A stretch of DNA of 64,000 bases, from assembly GCA_003605055.1 (NCBI GenBank), contig QZKP01000053.1:24347-88346 (forward strand), in the 5' to 3' direction. This document shows, piece after piece, positions 34,387-42,951 of the stretch. Each line of letters opens with the position of its first letter. Within the stretch, counting starts at the first letter, position 1. The position numbers and the translations under genes are program-made. The notes beneath the pieces were generated by a model, which did no database searches, was not told the DNA's origin, and worked only from the letters and a program-made list of their open reading frames with translations. Source of the stretch: Desulfarculus sp. GTDB taxonomy: Bacteria > Desulfobacterota > Desulfarculia > Desulfarculales > Desulfarculaceae.

Positions 34387-34878
34387 CTACTGCCGGCTGC
34401 GGTAATAGCGGATCAGGCTCAGCACCTGCTCCGCGGCCAAACGGCCAATGGGGCCTGTGCTGTAACAGGCCACCTCGATGGTCCCGCCGGGCCGCAGCAC
34501 AAAGCCGGTGGCGTGCAGAAACCGCCTCTCCGGCTCGTAGAAGGCGCCTGTGGCCCGGCTCACCGCCTCGGCGTCCAGGTTGATGCCCATGGGGAAGGCC
34601 ACCCCGGCCTTGTCGGCCAGCCTCTGCATCCGCTGAGCACTGTCCACCGAAGCCGCGATGAGTCCGATGTTCTCGGCCTGGAACTGACCCCAGGCCGCCT
34701 GATATTCAGCCACCTGCTGATTGCAGAAGGCTCACCAGTGGCCGCGCAAGAAGAGAATCACCCCGTAGTCGCGGGCCACGAACTCCGGAAGCCGCGCGCG
34801 GCCTCCGCCCAGCATCTCCACTTCCAGGGCCGGGAACGCCTGTCCCTGATCCAAGGCCCTGGATCCCAGATTGGCCAT
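34387..34878 (-). CDS. Peroxiredoxin-like selenoprotein (in-frame UGA = Sec, codon 49)
   Basis: ATG at 34878 follows GGAGGAAAGGC. The frame meets TGA at 34734-34732 and continues to 34387, giving 163 residues. Around the UGA the protein reads VILFLRGHW-Sec-AFCNQQ, which matches the RGxWCPYC active site of AhpC/TSA-like (redoxin) proteins with Sec replacing the first Cys and the second Cys kept, a UxxC motif. The remainder (LIAASVDSAQRMQRLADKAG, TGFVLRPGGTIEVA) fits the fold. Peroxiredoxin-like selenoproteins are known in deltaproteobacteria. A conventional caller would start at 34713 and lose the active site. It converges with arsM and may counter oxidative stress from arsenic. Confidence 0.88.
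34706..34720 (-). promoter_or_regulatory. SECIS-like hairpin of the peroxiredoxin-like selenoprotein
   Basis: On the minus strand TCAGC pairs with GCTGA around the loop AGGTG, beginning 12 bases after the UGA; the GGU of the loop lies 18-20 bases after it. A short stem with GGU in the apical loop at this distance is typical of bacterial SECIS elements. Confidence 0.6.
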
Positions 34879-35225
34879 GCCTTTCCTCCCCGGTGCCGCC
34901 AGAGCTGGTCATGAGGCCACCACAAAGGCCGGCCGCCCCCGGCCTTACTCGTCGCCCAGCACCTGGCGCGCGTCTATGACCCGGCCCCTGCCCCCTGCCG
35001 GCCCCCTCCCGCACCCGCAGCAGGGCGCCGGACCGCCGGTGCGGGCAAAGGCCTCCGCGGGCGTGGGCCGGGGAGGACCCGGGCGCAGAGGGGGGACCGT
35101 CTCCCTGCTTCTGATTCAGCAGCCTGGTTTTTATAACCATAGTATAATTTAAGTTAAGCCGGAGGAGGGACCCCCGGCGTCCAGCCCCGTTTTCCGCGGG
35201 GCCGCAGTTTCCCGGGAGGAAGCAC
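34879..35225. other. Intergenic region between the Prx-like gene and a lipoprotein
   Basis: About 350 bases. On the minus strand a reading frame ending at TAA 34947-34945 codes for GGPAPCCGCGRGPAGG and RVIDARQVLGDE, protein-like and Cys-rich, but no start codon in frame was found. A hairpin (AAGGCCGG 34925-34932 with CCGGCCTT 34939-34946) follows it. On the plus strand TATAAT (35143-35148) precedes the lipoprotein. A frameshifted small gene is possible. Confidence 0.35.
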
Positions 35226-35684
35226 ATGTCGTCGATGCACAAGCGCAGACTGGCCGCCGGCCTGGCGGTCCTGTTCTGGCTGGCGTCCTTGGCCGCCTGC
35301 GGCCAGGTGTTTCTGGACCCCGGACCCAATCCGGCCCGGGTGCAGGTGAAGCTCCGGGCCCAGGCGCCCGACGGCCTCAAGCAGTCCCCTGGTGAGCGGG
35401 TTTACTGGGACTGGGGGCTGTATCTGGTCACCGGCGGCGGCCCCCTGCCCCTGCTCCAGCCCACCCAGCCCCAGCAGTTCCAGGTCATCAGCGGCGGGAA
35501 TTCCCTGGTGCGCGACACCGTGTTCCTGGCCCCGACGGGCCAGCGCACCCTGCGCCTGCTGGTCTCGGGTTACGTTTTCCGAAGCTCGGGCGAGGGGCAG
35601 ATCGCGGTGACCCTGGTGAGCTATTCCCAAGACTACAAGCTGAACCTGGCCCCGGGGGGCAGCTACACCATCCAGATCCCCTGA
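35226..35684 (+). CDS. Putative lipoprotein, function unknown
   Basis: 152 residues. Signal peptide with lipobox LAAC (Cys 25), so it should be lipidated by Lgt and anchored to the cell envelope. The mature part is rich in beta strands (VQVKLRAQAP, RTLRLLVSGYVF, QIAVTLVSYSQDYKLNL) and Gly/Pro, without Cys or a recognised domain. ATG at 35226 follows GGGAGGAAGCAC. TATAAT upstream suggests its own promoter, and a bidirectional terminator follows. Function is not predicted. Confidence 0.75.
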   Translation: MSSMHKRRLAAGLAVLFWLASLAACGQVFLDPGPNPARVQVKLRAQAPDGLKQSPGERVYWDWGLYLVTGGGPLPLLQPTQPQQFQVISGGNSLVRDTVFLAPTGQRTLRLLVSGYVFRSSGEGQIAVTLVSYSQDYKLNLAPGGSYTIQIP

Positions 35685-35710
35685 GCGCCGGCCGGCGGGC
35701 CTGAAAACTG

Positions 35711-35749
35711 AGCCGCCCCGAAGGCGCCTCCGTGCGCTCCGGGGCGGTT
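35711..35749. terminator. Bidirectional hairpin terminator
   Basis: CCGCCCCG (35713-35720) pairs with CGGGGCGG (35740-35747), extended by two weaker pairs, between the converging lipoprotein and HD-GYP genes. T-richness is modest on both sides. Confidence 0.5.
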
Positions 35750-35769
35750 CTGCCTCCGGCGGCCGCGGC

Positions 35770-37011
35770 TCAGTCTTCCTCGGAAAAGCGCAGGCGGGTG
35801 TGGCGGATGGTCTCGTAGGTGGAGAAGAAGGCGTCCACCACCAGGGGGTCGAAGTGCTGGCCCCGCTCCCGGCGGATCAGGTCCAGGACCCGGTCCTCGG
35901 GCCAGGGGTCCTTGTACACCCGCCGGGACATGAGGGCGTCGTACACGTCGGCCAGGCCGGTGATGCGCGCGCTGATGGGTATCTCCTGGCCCTGCTTGCC
36001 CGGGCCCGGGTCGGCAACCTCGGCGTAGATGTCGGCCAGGTGGCCCGGGTAGCCGCTGCCGTCCCAGTGCTCGTGGTGGTTCAGGGCGATCTCCTGGGCC
36101 ATCTGGTCCATCTCCGAGGTGGACTCCTTGAACAGCCGGGCCCCCACCACCGTGTGCTGCTTCATGGCCTGGAACTCCTCTTGGTCCAGGCGGCCGGGCT
36201 TTTTCAGGATGGCGTCGCTGATGGCCACCTTGCCCACGTCGTGCAGCATGGCCGCCAGGCGGATCAGGTCCCGGGTCTTGGCCGCCTCCTCCAGGCGCAG
36301 GCCCTGGCTCCGCGCCCAGGCCGCGTAGATATCGGCCGAGTAGCCGCCCACCCGGTTGACGTGGGCCGCGGTCTCCCGGGGGTCGCGCAACTGGGCCATG
36401 CGCATGGTGCGCAGGATGATCTCGCGGGTCATGCTGGCCCGCTCCAGGGCGATGGCCGCCGCGTTGGCGAAGAAGCCGCCCAGCATCTCGTCCATGGGGC
36501 TGAAGGGCACCACCGCCCCGCACTCGTCCAGGGCGTTGATGATCTGCAGCACCCCGATCACCCGCTGTCTGCGAACCATCAGGGGGACCATGAGGATGGA
36601 GCGGGTGCGGTAGCCGGACTTGCGGTCGTAGCTCTTATTGAAGCCGTAGGGGGCCTCGGGCGGTATCTGGTAGGCGTCGGGTATGGAGAGCACCTGGCCG
36701 GTGCTGGCCACGAAGCCGGCCAGGGAGGAGTGGTCTATGGGCATGGGGCGCAGGGTGTAATCCAGGCGCAGATCGGCGCTGCCCTCGAAGAGCTTGTCGT
36801 TCTGCATGTAGGTGAAGTGCAGCCGTTTGTCTTTGACCTGGTAGATGGAGCCGGCCTCGGCCCGCAGGAAGCGGCGGGCCTTGGTCAGTATCTCGTCCAG
36901 CAGGAAGTCTTCGTCGTGGGTGCTGACCAGGTCTTGGGTGATGGCGAACAGCTCCGCCATCACCTCGGCCTGGGTGTCGCCCCCGCGGCGCACGAGTTCC
37001 GGAGATTCCAT
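35770..37011 (-). CDS. GAF/HD-GYP domain protein (probable c-di-GMP phosphodiesterase)
   Basis: 413 residues from ATG 37011, preceded by GGGAGAGGT. Residues about 20-200 form a GAF sensor domain (SIYQVKDKRLHF, MVPLMVRRQRVIGVLQIIN). Residues about 215-405 carry HD-GYP: HDVGKVAISDAIL, NHHEHWDGSGYP (the GYP motif) and ITGLADVYDAL. This family hydrolyses the second messenger c-di-GMP, here probably governed by the GAF ligand. No receiver or membrane segment is present. A longer upstream frame (to 37236) lacks family-like residues. Confidence 0.88.
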   Translation of the reverse strand: MESPELVRRGGDTQAEVMAELFAITQDLVSTHDEDFLLDEILTKARRFLRAEAGSIYQVKDKRLHFTYMQNDKLFEGSADLRLDYTLRPMPIDHSSLAGFVASTGQVLSIPDAYQIPPEAPYGFNKSYDRKSGYRTRSILMVPLMVRRQRVIGVLQIINALDECGAVVPFSPMDEMLGGFFANAAAIALERASMTREIILRTMRMAQLRDPRETAAHVNRVGGYSADIYAAWARSQGLRLEEAAKTRDLIRLAAMLHDVGKVAISDAILKKPGRLDQEEFQAMKQHTVVGARLFKESTSEMDQMAQEIALNHHEHWDGSGYPGHLADIYAEVADPGPGKQGQEIPISARITGLADVYDALMSRRVYKDPWPEDRVLDLIRRERGQHFDPLVVDAFFSTYETIRHTRLRFSEED

Positions 37012-37183
37012 ACCTCTCCCAGGATGGTCCGGCTTACTGGAATCCAATAGTAGCAGATTATCGGCTAGATATAAAATGCCACCTGGCATGGCGGTTTTTT
37101 GGCCGCCCGCACAGGCCCGCAGACGGCCGGGGCCGGGGTGTGCTAAGAATAAAAAAGGAAGGACAATCAGCCGGGAGGCGCGC

Positions 37184-37663
37184 ATGGGCGACAGGGCCAG
37201 AACCGCGGTCAAGAGGGCGGGGGCGATGCTGCTCATCCTGGGCCTGCTTTGGGCCGGGGCGGCCGCGGGGGCCCCGGCCGTGCAGGAGCAGACGGTGTAC
37301 GTGCCGGTATTTCAGCGGGTGGTGGTGGATGATCGGGGGCGGGAGATGGTGCTGACCGCCAAGCTCAACTTGCGCAACACCGATCCCGCCCGCTCCATTG
37401 AGGTGCTCTACGTGGCCCAGTACGACAGCAAGGGCCGCCTGCACAAGCAGTACCTGCCCAAGCCGCTGGCGCTGGGGCCCCTGGCGGTGGAGCGCATCCA
37501 GGCCCAGACCGTGCCCGGGGACAGCGGCGGCTGCTTCCTGGTGCGCTGGCGGGGGCCGGTTGGGGTCAACCCGCCCTTGATGCAGACCATCATGCTGGGC
37601 ACCGCCGGGCAGCAGGGCATATCCTTCACGGGTGAGGGCCGGCCCCTGGCCCCGGCCCGCTAG
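37184..37663 (+). CDS. DUF3124 family secreted protein
   Basis: 159 residues from ATG 37184 after GGGAGG. A signal peptide (MLLILGLLWAGAAAGAPA) precedes a beta-rich domain. The segments VYVPVFQRVVVDD, AKLNLRNTDP and VEVLYVAQYDSKG (in spirit: SIEVLYVAQYDSKG) match the DUF3124 family of small periplasmic proteins. Its molecular role is unknown. It starts 18 bases before the kinase regulator gene and on the same strand, so it may share its transcript. Confidence 0.75.
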   Translation: MGDRARTAVKRAGAMLLILGLLWAGAAAGAPAVQEQTVYVPVFQRVVVDDRGREMVLTAKLNLRNTDPARSIEVLYVAQYDSKGRLHKQYLPKPLALGPLAVERIQAQTVPGDSGGCFLVRWRGPVGVNPPLMQTIMLGTAGQQGISFTGEGRPLAPAR

Positions 37664-37681
37664 CCGCGGCTGGGGGAGGCC

Positions 37682-38497
37682 GTGGTGGCGGTCAAGCGCC
37701 CGGTCCAGGTCTATGTGATCTCCGACGCCACCGGCATCACCGCCGAGCGGGTGACCCGGGCGGTGCTGGTGCAGTTCTCGCGCCAGATTCAGCCGCATAT
37801 CCAGCGCTTCTCCCACGTCAAGACCACCAAGCAACTGGAGCGCATCCTGGCCCAGGCCGAGCAGGGCCGGGGCCTGGTGATCTACTCCCTGGTGGCCGAA
37901 CGCCTGCGCCAGTGGATGGACGAGCAGAAGCGGCGGCGCAGGATCGAGCTGTGGGACCTCCTGGGCCCCCTGCTGCACCGCCTGAGCCGGCGCTTCCAGA
38001 CCAGCCCCAGCCTGCACCCGGGCCTCTTGTCGGTGCTGGGCGAGGAGTCCATCCGCCTGGCGGCCACCATTGACTTCACCCTGCGCCACGACGACGGCAA
38101 CGGCCTGGCCACCCTGGGCCAGGCCGAGCTGATCATCCTCGGGGTCTCGCGCACCTCCAAGACCCCCACCAGCCTGTTCCTGGCCTGCAACCACAACCTG
38201 CGGGTGGCCAACCTGCCCATCATCCTGGGCCTGGACCCGCCGGCCAGGCTGTTCGGCCTCAAGCGGCCGCGCAAGGCGGGCTTCCTCATCGCGCCGGAGA
38301 AGCTGGCCCAGATCCGGCGCAGCCGCTACGGCGGCCGGGCCGTGGAGGGCTACACCGACATCCGGCTGATCCGCGACGAGCTGGCTTATTCCCAGGAGGT
38401 GTTCCAGCGGCTGCCCGGCCTGCAGGTCATTGACGTGACCAACCGCCCCATCGAGGAGGTGGCCAACCTCATCCTGGAGAGGCAGGGGCTGGGTTAG
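37682..38497 (+). CDS. Pyruvate,phosphate dikinase / PEP synthase regulatory protein
   Basis: 271 residues, GTG start after GGGGGAGGCC (a second GTG lies 3 bases on). VYVISDATGITAERVTRAVL at the N-terminus and the P-loop-like GVSRTSKTPTSLFLA near residue 157, with DVTNRPIEEVA at the C-terminus, identify the PDRP/PSRP (former DUF299) family. These bifunctional enzymes phosphorylate and dephosphorylate a Thr of PPDK or PEP synthase and so set the direction of pyruvate-PEP flux. The target gene is not in this window. It converges with and nearly touches the transferase gene on the minus strand. Confidence 0.92.
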   Translation: MVAVKRPVQVYVISDATGITAERVTRAVLVQFSRQIQPHIQRFSHVKTTKQLERILAQAEQGRGLVIYSLVAERLRQWMDEQKRRRRIELWDLLGPLLHRLSRRFQTSPSLHPGLLSVLGEESIRLAATIDFTLRHDDGNGLATLGQAELIILGVSRTSKTPTSLFLACNHNLRVANLPIILGLDPPARLFGLKRPRKAGFLIAPEKLAQIRRSRYGGRAVEGYTDIRLIRDELAYSQEVFQRLPGLQVIDVTNRPIEEVANLILERQGLG

Positions 38498-39105
38498 TCC
38501 GGCCCCCGCCCTTGCCAGCGGGCCAGGTCCGCGGGGGTGTCCAGGTCGTTTAGCTCCGGGAGCAGGAAGACGCTCAGGCCCAGCTCCGCGGCCCGGGCCC
38601 GCAGGGCGGCTAGGCTCCGGCCGTGGCCCCCCTCCAGCAGCCCCGGCGCTCGCGCCCGCAGCCCCACCAGGTAGTAGCCGCCGTCCGCGGCCGGGCCCAG
38701 CACCAGGTCGTGCTCCTGGAGCGCCTCCAGGGCCGCGGCCAGCACCGCCTGGTCCAAATCCGGCAGGTCCGTGCCCACCAGCACCACCCGGGGCGCGCCG
38801 GCCGCCAGGGCCCGGTGCAGGGCGCGGGCCATGCGCCGGCCCAGGCCGCCCTCTCCCTGGGACTGGTAGCCGAGCCCGGGGCCCAGCCAGGCCCGGGCCT
38901 CCTCAACCTCGCCGTCGGTGAAGCACAGCTCCAGCTCCAGGGGCCGGGCCACGGCCAGCTCCCGGGCCCGGGCCAGGAGCCGCTCCACCAGCCGGCGCTG
39001 CAGATCGGCCGCGCCCTGGGCCCCCAGGGCCGGGATCAGGCGGGTCTTGGCCCGTCCCGGCTTGGGCAGGCGGGTGAAGATGATCAGGCGGTCCAGGGCG
39101 GCCAC
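38494..39105 (-). CDS. Glycosyltransferase-like protein, TIGR04282 (rSAM/selenodomain-associated)
   Basis: 203 residues. LIIFTRLPKPGRAKTRLIPALG, RVVLVGTDLPDLD, DLVLGPAADGGYYLVGL and ELNDLDTPADL match a family of small GT-A-fold transferases named rSAM/selenodomain-associated transferase 1. The name records genomic association with selenium and radical SAM genes, which is relevant because the window encodes three selenoproteins. The donor and acceptor are unknown. It lies between two genes of unrelated function; the stop overlaps the PPDK regulator stop. Confidence 0.82.
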   Translation of the reverse strand: MAALDRLIIFTRLPKPGRAKTRLIPALGAQGAADLQRRLVERLLARARELAVARPLELELCFTDGEVEEARAWLGPGLGYQSQGEGGLGRRMARALHRALAAGAPRVVLVGTDLPDLDQAVLAAALEALQEHDLVLGPAADGGYYLVGLRARAPGLLEGGHGRSLAALRARAAELGLSVFLLPELNDLDTPADLARWQGRGPD

Positions 39106-39118
39106 GGCGGTCGGTGCC

Positions 39119-39871
39119 TCAGGCCGGACCCAGCAGGGCCAGGAAGCGCTCCAGCATGGCGTTGGCCTGCTCCGGCACCTGCAGGGTCAGGAAGTGGCCC
39201 GAGCCCACCACCTGACCGGTGATCAGCTCCGGCCGCAGCTTTTTCATCTCCGTCGGCTCGCTGAGGTGGTTGGCGGCGGCCAGGTAGAGCAGGGGGCAGG
39301 CGGCCTGGCGCAGGGCCTCGAACAGGGAGACGATCACGTGCTGCGGGGTGGCGAGCATGGCCGCCAGCACCCGCGCTTTGAGCCCGGCATCGTCGCTGGC
39401 CAGGAAGAAGCGGCCGAAGTACTCCCGGAAGGCCTCCCGGTAATCGGGCTGGGCCATGCGCCGCTGCATGGCCGGCAGGAGCTTCTCTGTGCGCTCCGGG
39501 CTGGAGAGCACGGTGGTGTCCAGCACGGCCGCGGCCCGCACCCGCTGCGGGTGGCGCCGGGCCATCTCCAGGGCCACCGCCCCGCCCATGCTGTGGCCCG
39601 CCACCACTGCCGGCCCCAGGCCCAGCTCCTGACAGAGCCAGGCCGTGTCCGCGGCGAAGCCGGGGATGCGGTAGTCCTGTTGGGGGCGGTCGCTGCGGCC
39701 GTGGCCGCGCAGGTCCAGGTTCAGCACCTGGTGGCGCGGGGCGAAGTATTCCACCTGGGGGGCGAAGAAGCTGTGGTCGCAGGTCATGCCGTGGATGAAC
39801 ACCAGCGGCGGCCCGCCCGAGCCGGCCAGCTCATAAAAAAGCCCCACCCCCTCCCGCCGCAAGATTGGCAT
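39119..39871 (-). CDS. Alpha/beta-fold hydrolase
   Basis: 250 residues. Oxyanion-hole region FIHGMTCDH, nucleophile elbow GHSMGG, and a late His in GSGHFLTLQ give a full Ser-His-acid triad candidate. This is the general alpha/beta hydrolase fold family, which includes esterases, lipases and C-C hydrolases; substrate cannot be predicted. ATG 39871 is preceded by GGGAGAAGGCC. It starts the minus-strand pair with the TIGR04282 transferase, 13 bases apart. Confidence 0.85.
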   Translation of the reverse strand: MPILRREGVGLFYELAGSGGPPLVFIHGMTCDHSFFAPQVEYFAPRHQVLNLDLRGHGRSDRPQQDYRIPGFAADTAWLCQELGLGPAVVAGHSMGGAVALEMARRHPQRVRAAAVLDTTVLSSPERTEKLLPAMQRRMAQPDYREAFREYFGRFFLASDDAGLKARVLAAMLATPQHVIVSLFEALRQAACPLLYLAAANHLSEPTEMKKLRPELITGQVVGSGHFLTLQVPEQANAMLERFLALLGPA

Positions 39872-39992
39872 GGCCTTCTCCCGTTGCCCCGGCCGCCCGG
39901 GGCCGCACTATAATTCCCAGCGGGCCAGTTGACTTTACCGCACTCCGCCCTTATGCTTGCCTAATATTGTACCTGCAAATCCGGGGGCGTAG

Positions 39993-40355
39993 GTGTTGCG
40001 AAGGCTGATTAATCTGGGTCTGTGCCTGCTGTTGCTGCTGCCGCTGTGGTCCGCGCCGCGGGCCCAGGCCGCGATGCCGGCCCCGGCCTGCCCCATGGCC
40101 GCGGACATGGCCGGCGGCCACCGGGGCGGCTGCTGCGGGCCCCAGGCCCCCTGCGCCTGCCGGGAGCGGGAGCAGCCCAGCGACCCCTGCCAGATGACCC
40201 TCACCTCCACCCCCCGGCCCAGCGCTCCGGCCGCGGCCGGCCTGACCCTGGCCCTGGCGGCCGCCCGGCCCCAGGACGCCATCCTGGCCGCGCCCCAACC
40301 CCGGGCCCGGGCGCCGGTTCCCCTGCGCCTGCTCCTCTCCTCCTATCGCATCTAA
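39993..40355 (+). CDS. Secreted Cys/Met-rich small protein
   Basis: 120 residues, GTG start. After a signal peptide (INLGLCLLLLLPLWSAPRAQA) comes a segment with potential soft-metal ligands: CPMAADMAGGHRGGCCGP, then CACRE and DPCQM. The C-terminal half is Ala/Pro-rich. I do not recognise the family. Its position just before a DUF2318/ABC-type metal cluster suggests a periplasmic metal-binding accessory role (inference). The start is uncertain because Shine-Dalgarno is weak. Confidence 0.5.
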   Translation: MLRRLINLGLCLLLLLPLWSAPRAQAAMPAPACPMAADMAGGHRGGCCGPQAPCACREREQPSDPCQMTLTSTPRPSAPAAAGLTLALAAARPQDAILAAPQPRARAPVPLRLLLSSYRI

Positions 40356-40470
40356 AAAATCCCTCCGGGAGCGCCTGCGCTCTCCGGGCCCACCCTCGCC
40401 CTGAGCCAGAGGCTCGGCTGGCGGTGAAGCGTATTCGTGCCCACTTGATTCTACTATTCAGGAGATTAGC

Positions 40471-41052
40471 ATGTCTGCCAAGCAGAAGGACAGCTCCTTG
40501 AAGTCCAAGGGCATCGCCCTTGACAAGAAGGCCCAGGTGCTGGGCCAGGACGGCCAGACCAGCGGCGCCGGCAAGGGCCTTCTTATTGCGGTGCTGGTGG
40601 TGGTGCTGGCCGGCGCGGCCGGCCTCGGCTATTTGTGGCTGCGCCCGGCCGGCGGCCAGGCCCCGGCGGCGGCCAACCTCAGCGGCGACGGCCAGGCGGT
40701 GACCCTGCCCGCGGCCCTGTTCGACGACGGCAAGGCCCGCCACTTCAAGTACGACGCGCCCGGCGGCATCACCGTGCGCTACTTCGTGATCAAGAGCAGC
40801 GACGGCGTGATCCGGGCCGCCTTCGACGCCTGCGACGTGTGCTGGCCCGAGAACAAGGGCTACTTTCAGGAGGGCGACAACATGGTCTGCGCCAACTGCG
40901 GCCGGCGCTTCCCCTCGGTGCAGGTGAACGTGGTGCGCGGCGGCTGCAACCCCGCCCCGCTTAACCGCAGCGTGGTGGAGGGCAAGGTGGTCCTCAAGGT
41001 GGCTGACATCCTGGAAGGCCGCCGCTACTTCAACTTCGCCTCCAAGGGTTAA
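40471..41052 (+). CDS. DUF2318 membrane-anchored Cys protein
   Basis: 193 residues. One membrane segment near 33-55, then a domain with ACDVCWPENKGY, MVCANCGRRFPS and GGCNPAPL, the Cys pattern of DUF2318. Proteins with this domain occur in bacterial ferric iron/P19-type uptake operons with FtsX-like permeases and an ATPase, as here. The cysteines could bind metal or carry electrons. ATG follows AGGAGATTAGC. It starts the run with the permease 4 bases downstream. Confidence 0.82.
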   Translation: MSAKQKDSSLKSKGIALDKKAQVLGQDGQTSGAGKGLLIAVLVVVLAGAAGLGYLWLRPAGGQAPAAANLSGDGQAVTLPAALFDDGKARHFKYDAPGGITVRYFVIKSSDGVIRAAFDACDVCWPENKGYFQEGDNMVCANCGRRFPSVQVNVVRGGCNPAPLNRSVVEGKVVLKVADILEGRRYFNFASKG

Positions 41053-41056
41053 GCCC

Positions 41057-42214
41057 ATGACGCTCAAGGACATCGCGCTACTGAACCTGCGGCGCCGCAA
41101 GGCCAAGGCCGCCTTTGTGCTGGCCGGCCTGATGATCGGCGTGGCCACCATGGTGGCCCTGATGAGCCTGGCCCAGACGCTCACCGAGGAGATAAACCAC
41201 AAGCTGGAGAAGTACGGGGCCAACATCCTGATCACCCCCCGCTCGGACCAGTTGCAGCTCAACTATGGCGGGCTGAGCCTGGGCGGCTTCTCCTTTGAGA
41301 CCACGGAGATCAAACAGGCCGATCTGGGGGCCATCAAGGACATCAAGAACGCGGCCAACGTGGCCGCGGTGGGGCCCATGGTCCTGGGCAAGGTGACGGT
41401 AAAAGAGCGGGCGGTGCTCCTGGCCGGAGTGGATTGGGATTCGGCCCAAGTCCTCAAGCCCTGGTGGAAGATCGCCGGCCAGCGCCCGGGGCCGCAGGAG
41501 ATCGTCCCCGGCGCCGAGGCCGCCCGCCTGCTGGGGCTGGGGCCCGGCGACCGGGTGAGCCTGGCCGGCCGGGAGCTGACGGTCAGCGGGGTGCTGGCCC
41601 CCACCGGCTCTCAGGACGACCAGCTCCTCTTCGCCTCCCTGGCCGCCGCCCAGGAGCTCCTGCACAAGCCCGGCCTGGTCTCCATGGTGGAGGTGGCCGC
41701 CCTGTGCAAGGACTGCCCGGTGGAGGACATGGTGGCCCAGATCAGTAAGGCCCTGCCCGGGGCCAAGGTCATGGCCATCCAGAGCGTGGTCAAGGGCCGC
41801 ATGCAGACCCTGGCCCACTTCCGCAGCTTCTCCCTGGGGGTGTCGCTCCTGGTGGCCCTGTTGGGCGGGCTGGTGGTGCTGGTGACCATGATGGGCTCGG
41901 TCAAGGAGCGCACCGGCGAGATCGGCATCTTCCGGGCCATCGGCTTCCGCCAGGGCCAGGTGATGCGGGTGGTACTCACCGAGTCCTTCATGCTCTCCCT
42001 GGCCGCGGGGCTGTTGGGCTATCTGCTGGGCCTGTTGGCCGGCGAGCTGGCCCTGCCCCTGTTCAGCGAGGGCCACGGCGGACACATAATCTGGGACCCG
42101 GCCCTGGCCGGGGCCGCGGTGCTCTTGGCCGTGGCCGCCGGGGTGGTGGCCAGCCTCTACCCCGCCTGGCTGGCCTCGCGTCTGGACCCCCATGAAGCCC
42201 TGCGGGCGCTGTAG
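41057..42214 (+). CDS. ABC transporter permease, FtsX/MacB-type
   Basis: 385 residues: membrane segment at the N-terminus, an extracytoplasmic MacB-like domain of about 220 residues, then three segments with MMGSVKERTGEIGIFRAIGFRQ, the FtsX-family motif. Such permeases drive mechanotransmission or lipoprotein/small-molecule export, and they also appear in iron-type operons with DUF2318. A Cys pair LCKDCP in the ectodomain is unusual and could be a metal site or disulfide. Its ATPase is the next gene, 8 bases downstream. Confidence 0.85.
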   Translation: MTLKDIALLNLRRRKAKAAFVLAGLMIGVATMVALMSLAQTLTEEINHKLEKYGANILITPRSDQLQLNYGGLSLGGFSFETTEIKQADLGAIKDIKNAANVAAVGPMVLGKVTVKERAVLLAGVDWDSAQVLKPWWKIAGQRPGPQEIVPGAEAARLLGLGPGDRVSLAGRELTVSGVLAPTGSQDDQLLFASLAAAQELLHKPGLVSMVEVAALCKDCPVEDMVAQISKALPGAKVMAIQSVVKGRMQTLAHFRSFSLGVSLLVALLGGLVVLVTMMGSVKERTGEIGIFRAIGFRQGQVMRVVLTESFMLSLAAGLLGYLLGLLAGELALPLFSEGHGGHIIWDPALAGAAVLLAVAAGVVASLYPAWLASRLDPHEALRAL

Positions 42215-42222
42215 GAGGTGGC

Positions 42223-42951
42223 ATGAGCTTTTTACGCGCAGAAAACCTGACTAAGACCTACGGCAGGGGCGAGGCCGCGGCCAGCGCCCTGGCCGGGGTG
42301 AGCTTCACCATCGCCCAGGGCGAGTTCGTGGCGATCATGGGCCCCTCGGGCTCGGGCAAGTCCACCCTGCTGTCGGTGCTGGGGGCGCTCAACACTCCGG
42401 ACCAGGGCGGCTACTTCGTGGACGATCTGGACATCTACGCCCTGAGCCAGGACCAGCGGGCCGACTTCCGCCGCGAGTACCTGGGCTTCGTGTTCCAGAG
42501 CTTCAACCTGGTGCCCTACCTGAGCCTGGCCGAGAACGTGATGCTGCCCCTGGCCATCAAGAAGATGAGCCGGGCCCAGCGCTGGGAGCTGGCTGGCGAG
42601 GCCCTGGCCCGGGTGGGGCTGGCCGGCAAGGAGCGGCGCCTGCCCAGCCAGGTCTCCGGCGGCGAGCAGGAGCGGGCCGCGGTGGCCCGGGCCCTGGTGA
42701 ACCAGCCGCCCATACTCCTGGCCGACGAGCCCACCGGCAACCTGGACCAGGCCACCAGCCGCCAGATCATGGACCTCTTGATCCGCCTGGGCTCCGAGGG
42801 CATGACCATCATCATGGTCACCCACAGCCCGGAGTGCGCGGCCTACGCCGGCCGGCTGTTGTCCATGAGAGACGGCAGCCTGGCCGGCAGCGACCCCCAG
42901 GCCGCGGCGGCCCTGGCCGCCTGCGCGGCCGCGGCGGCGGGCTCGGCCTAG
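42223..42951 (+). CDS. ABC transporter ATPase, LolD/MacB-type
   Basis: 242 residues. Walker A GPSGSGKS, signature VSGGEQERAAVARAL, Walker B ILLADEP, with TGNLDQATS as in the LolD/MacB group. It should power the FtsX-type permease just upstream. ATG follows GGAGGTGGC. The C-terminus is Ala-rich. Its last 4 bases overlap the end of the membrane protein on the minus strand. Confidence 0.9.
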   Translation: MSFLRAENLTKTYGRGEAAASALAGVSFTIAQGEFVAIMGPSGSGKSTLLSVLGALNTPDQGGYFVDDLDIYALSQDQRADFRREYLGFVFQSFNLVPYLSLAENVMLPLAIKKMSRAQRWELAGEALARVGLAGKERRLPSQVSGGEQERAAVARALVNQPPILLADEPTGNLDQATSRQIMDLLIRLGSEGMTIIMVTHSPECAAYAGRLLSMRDGSLAGSDPQAAAALAACAAAAAGSA

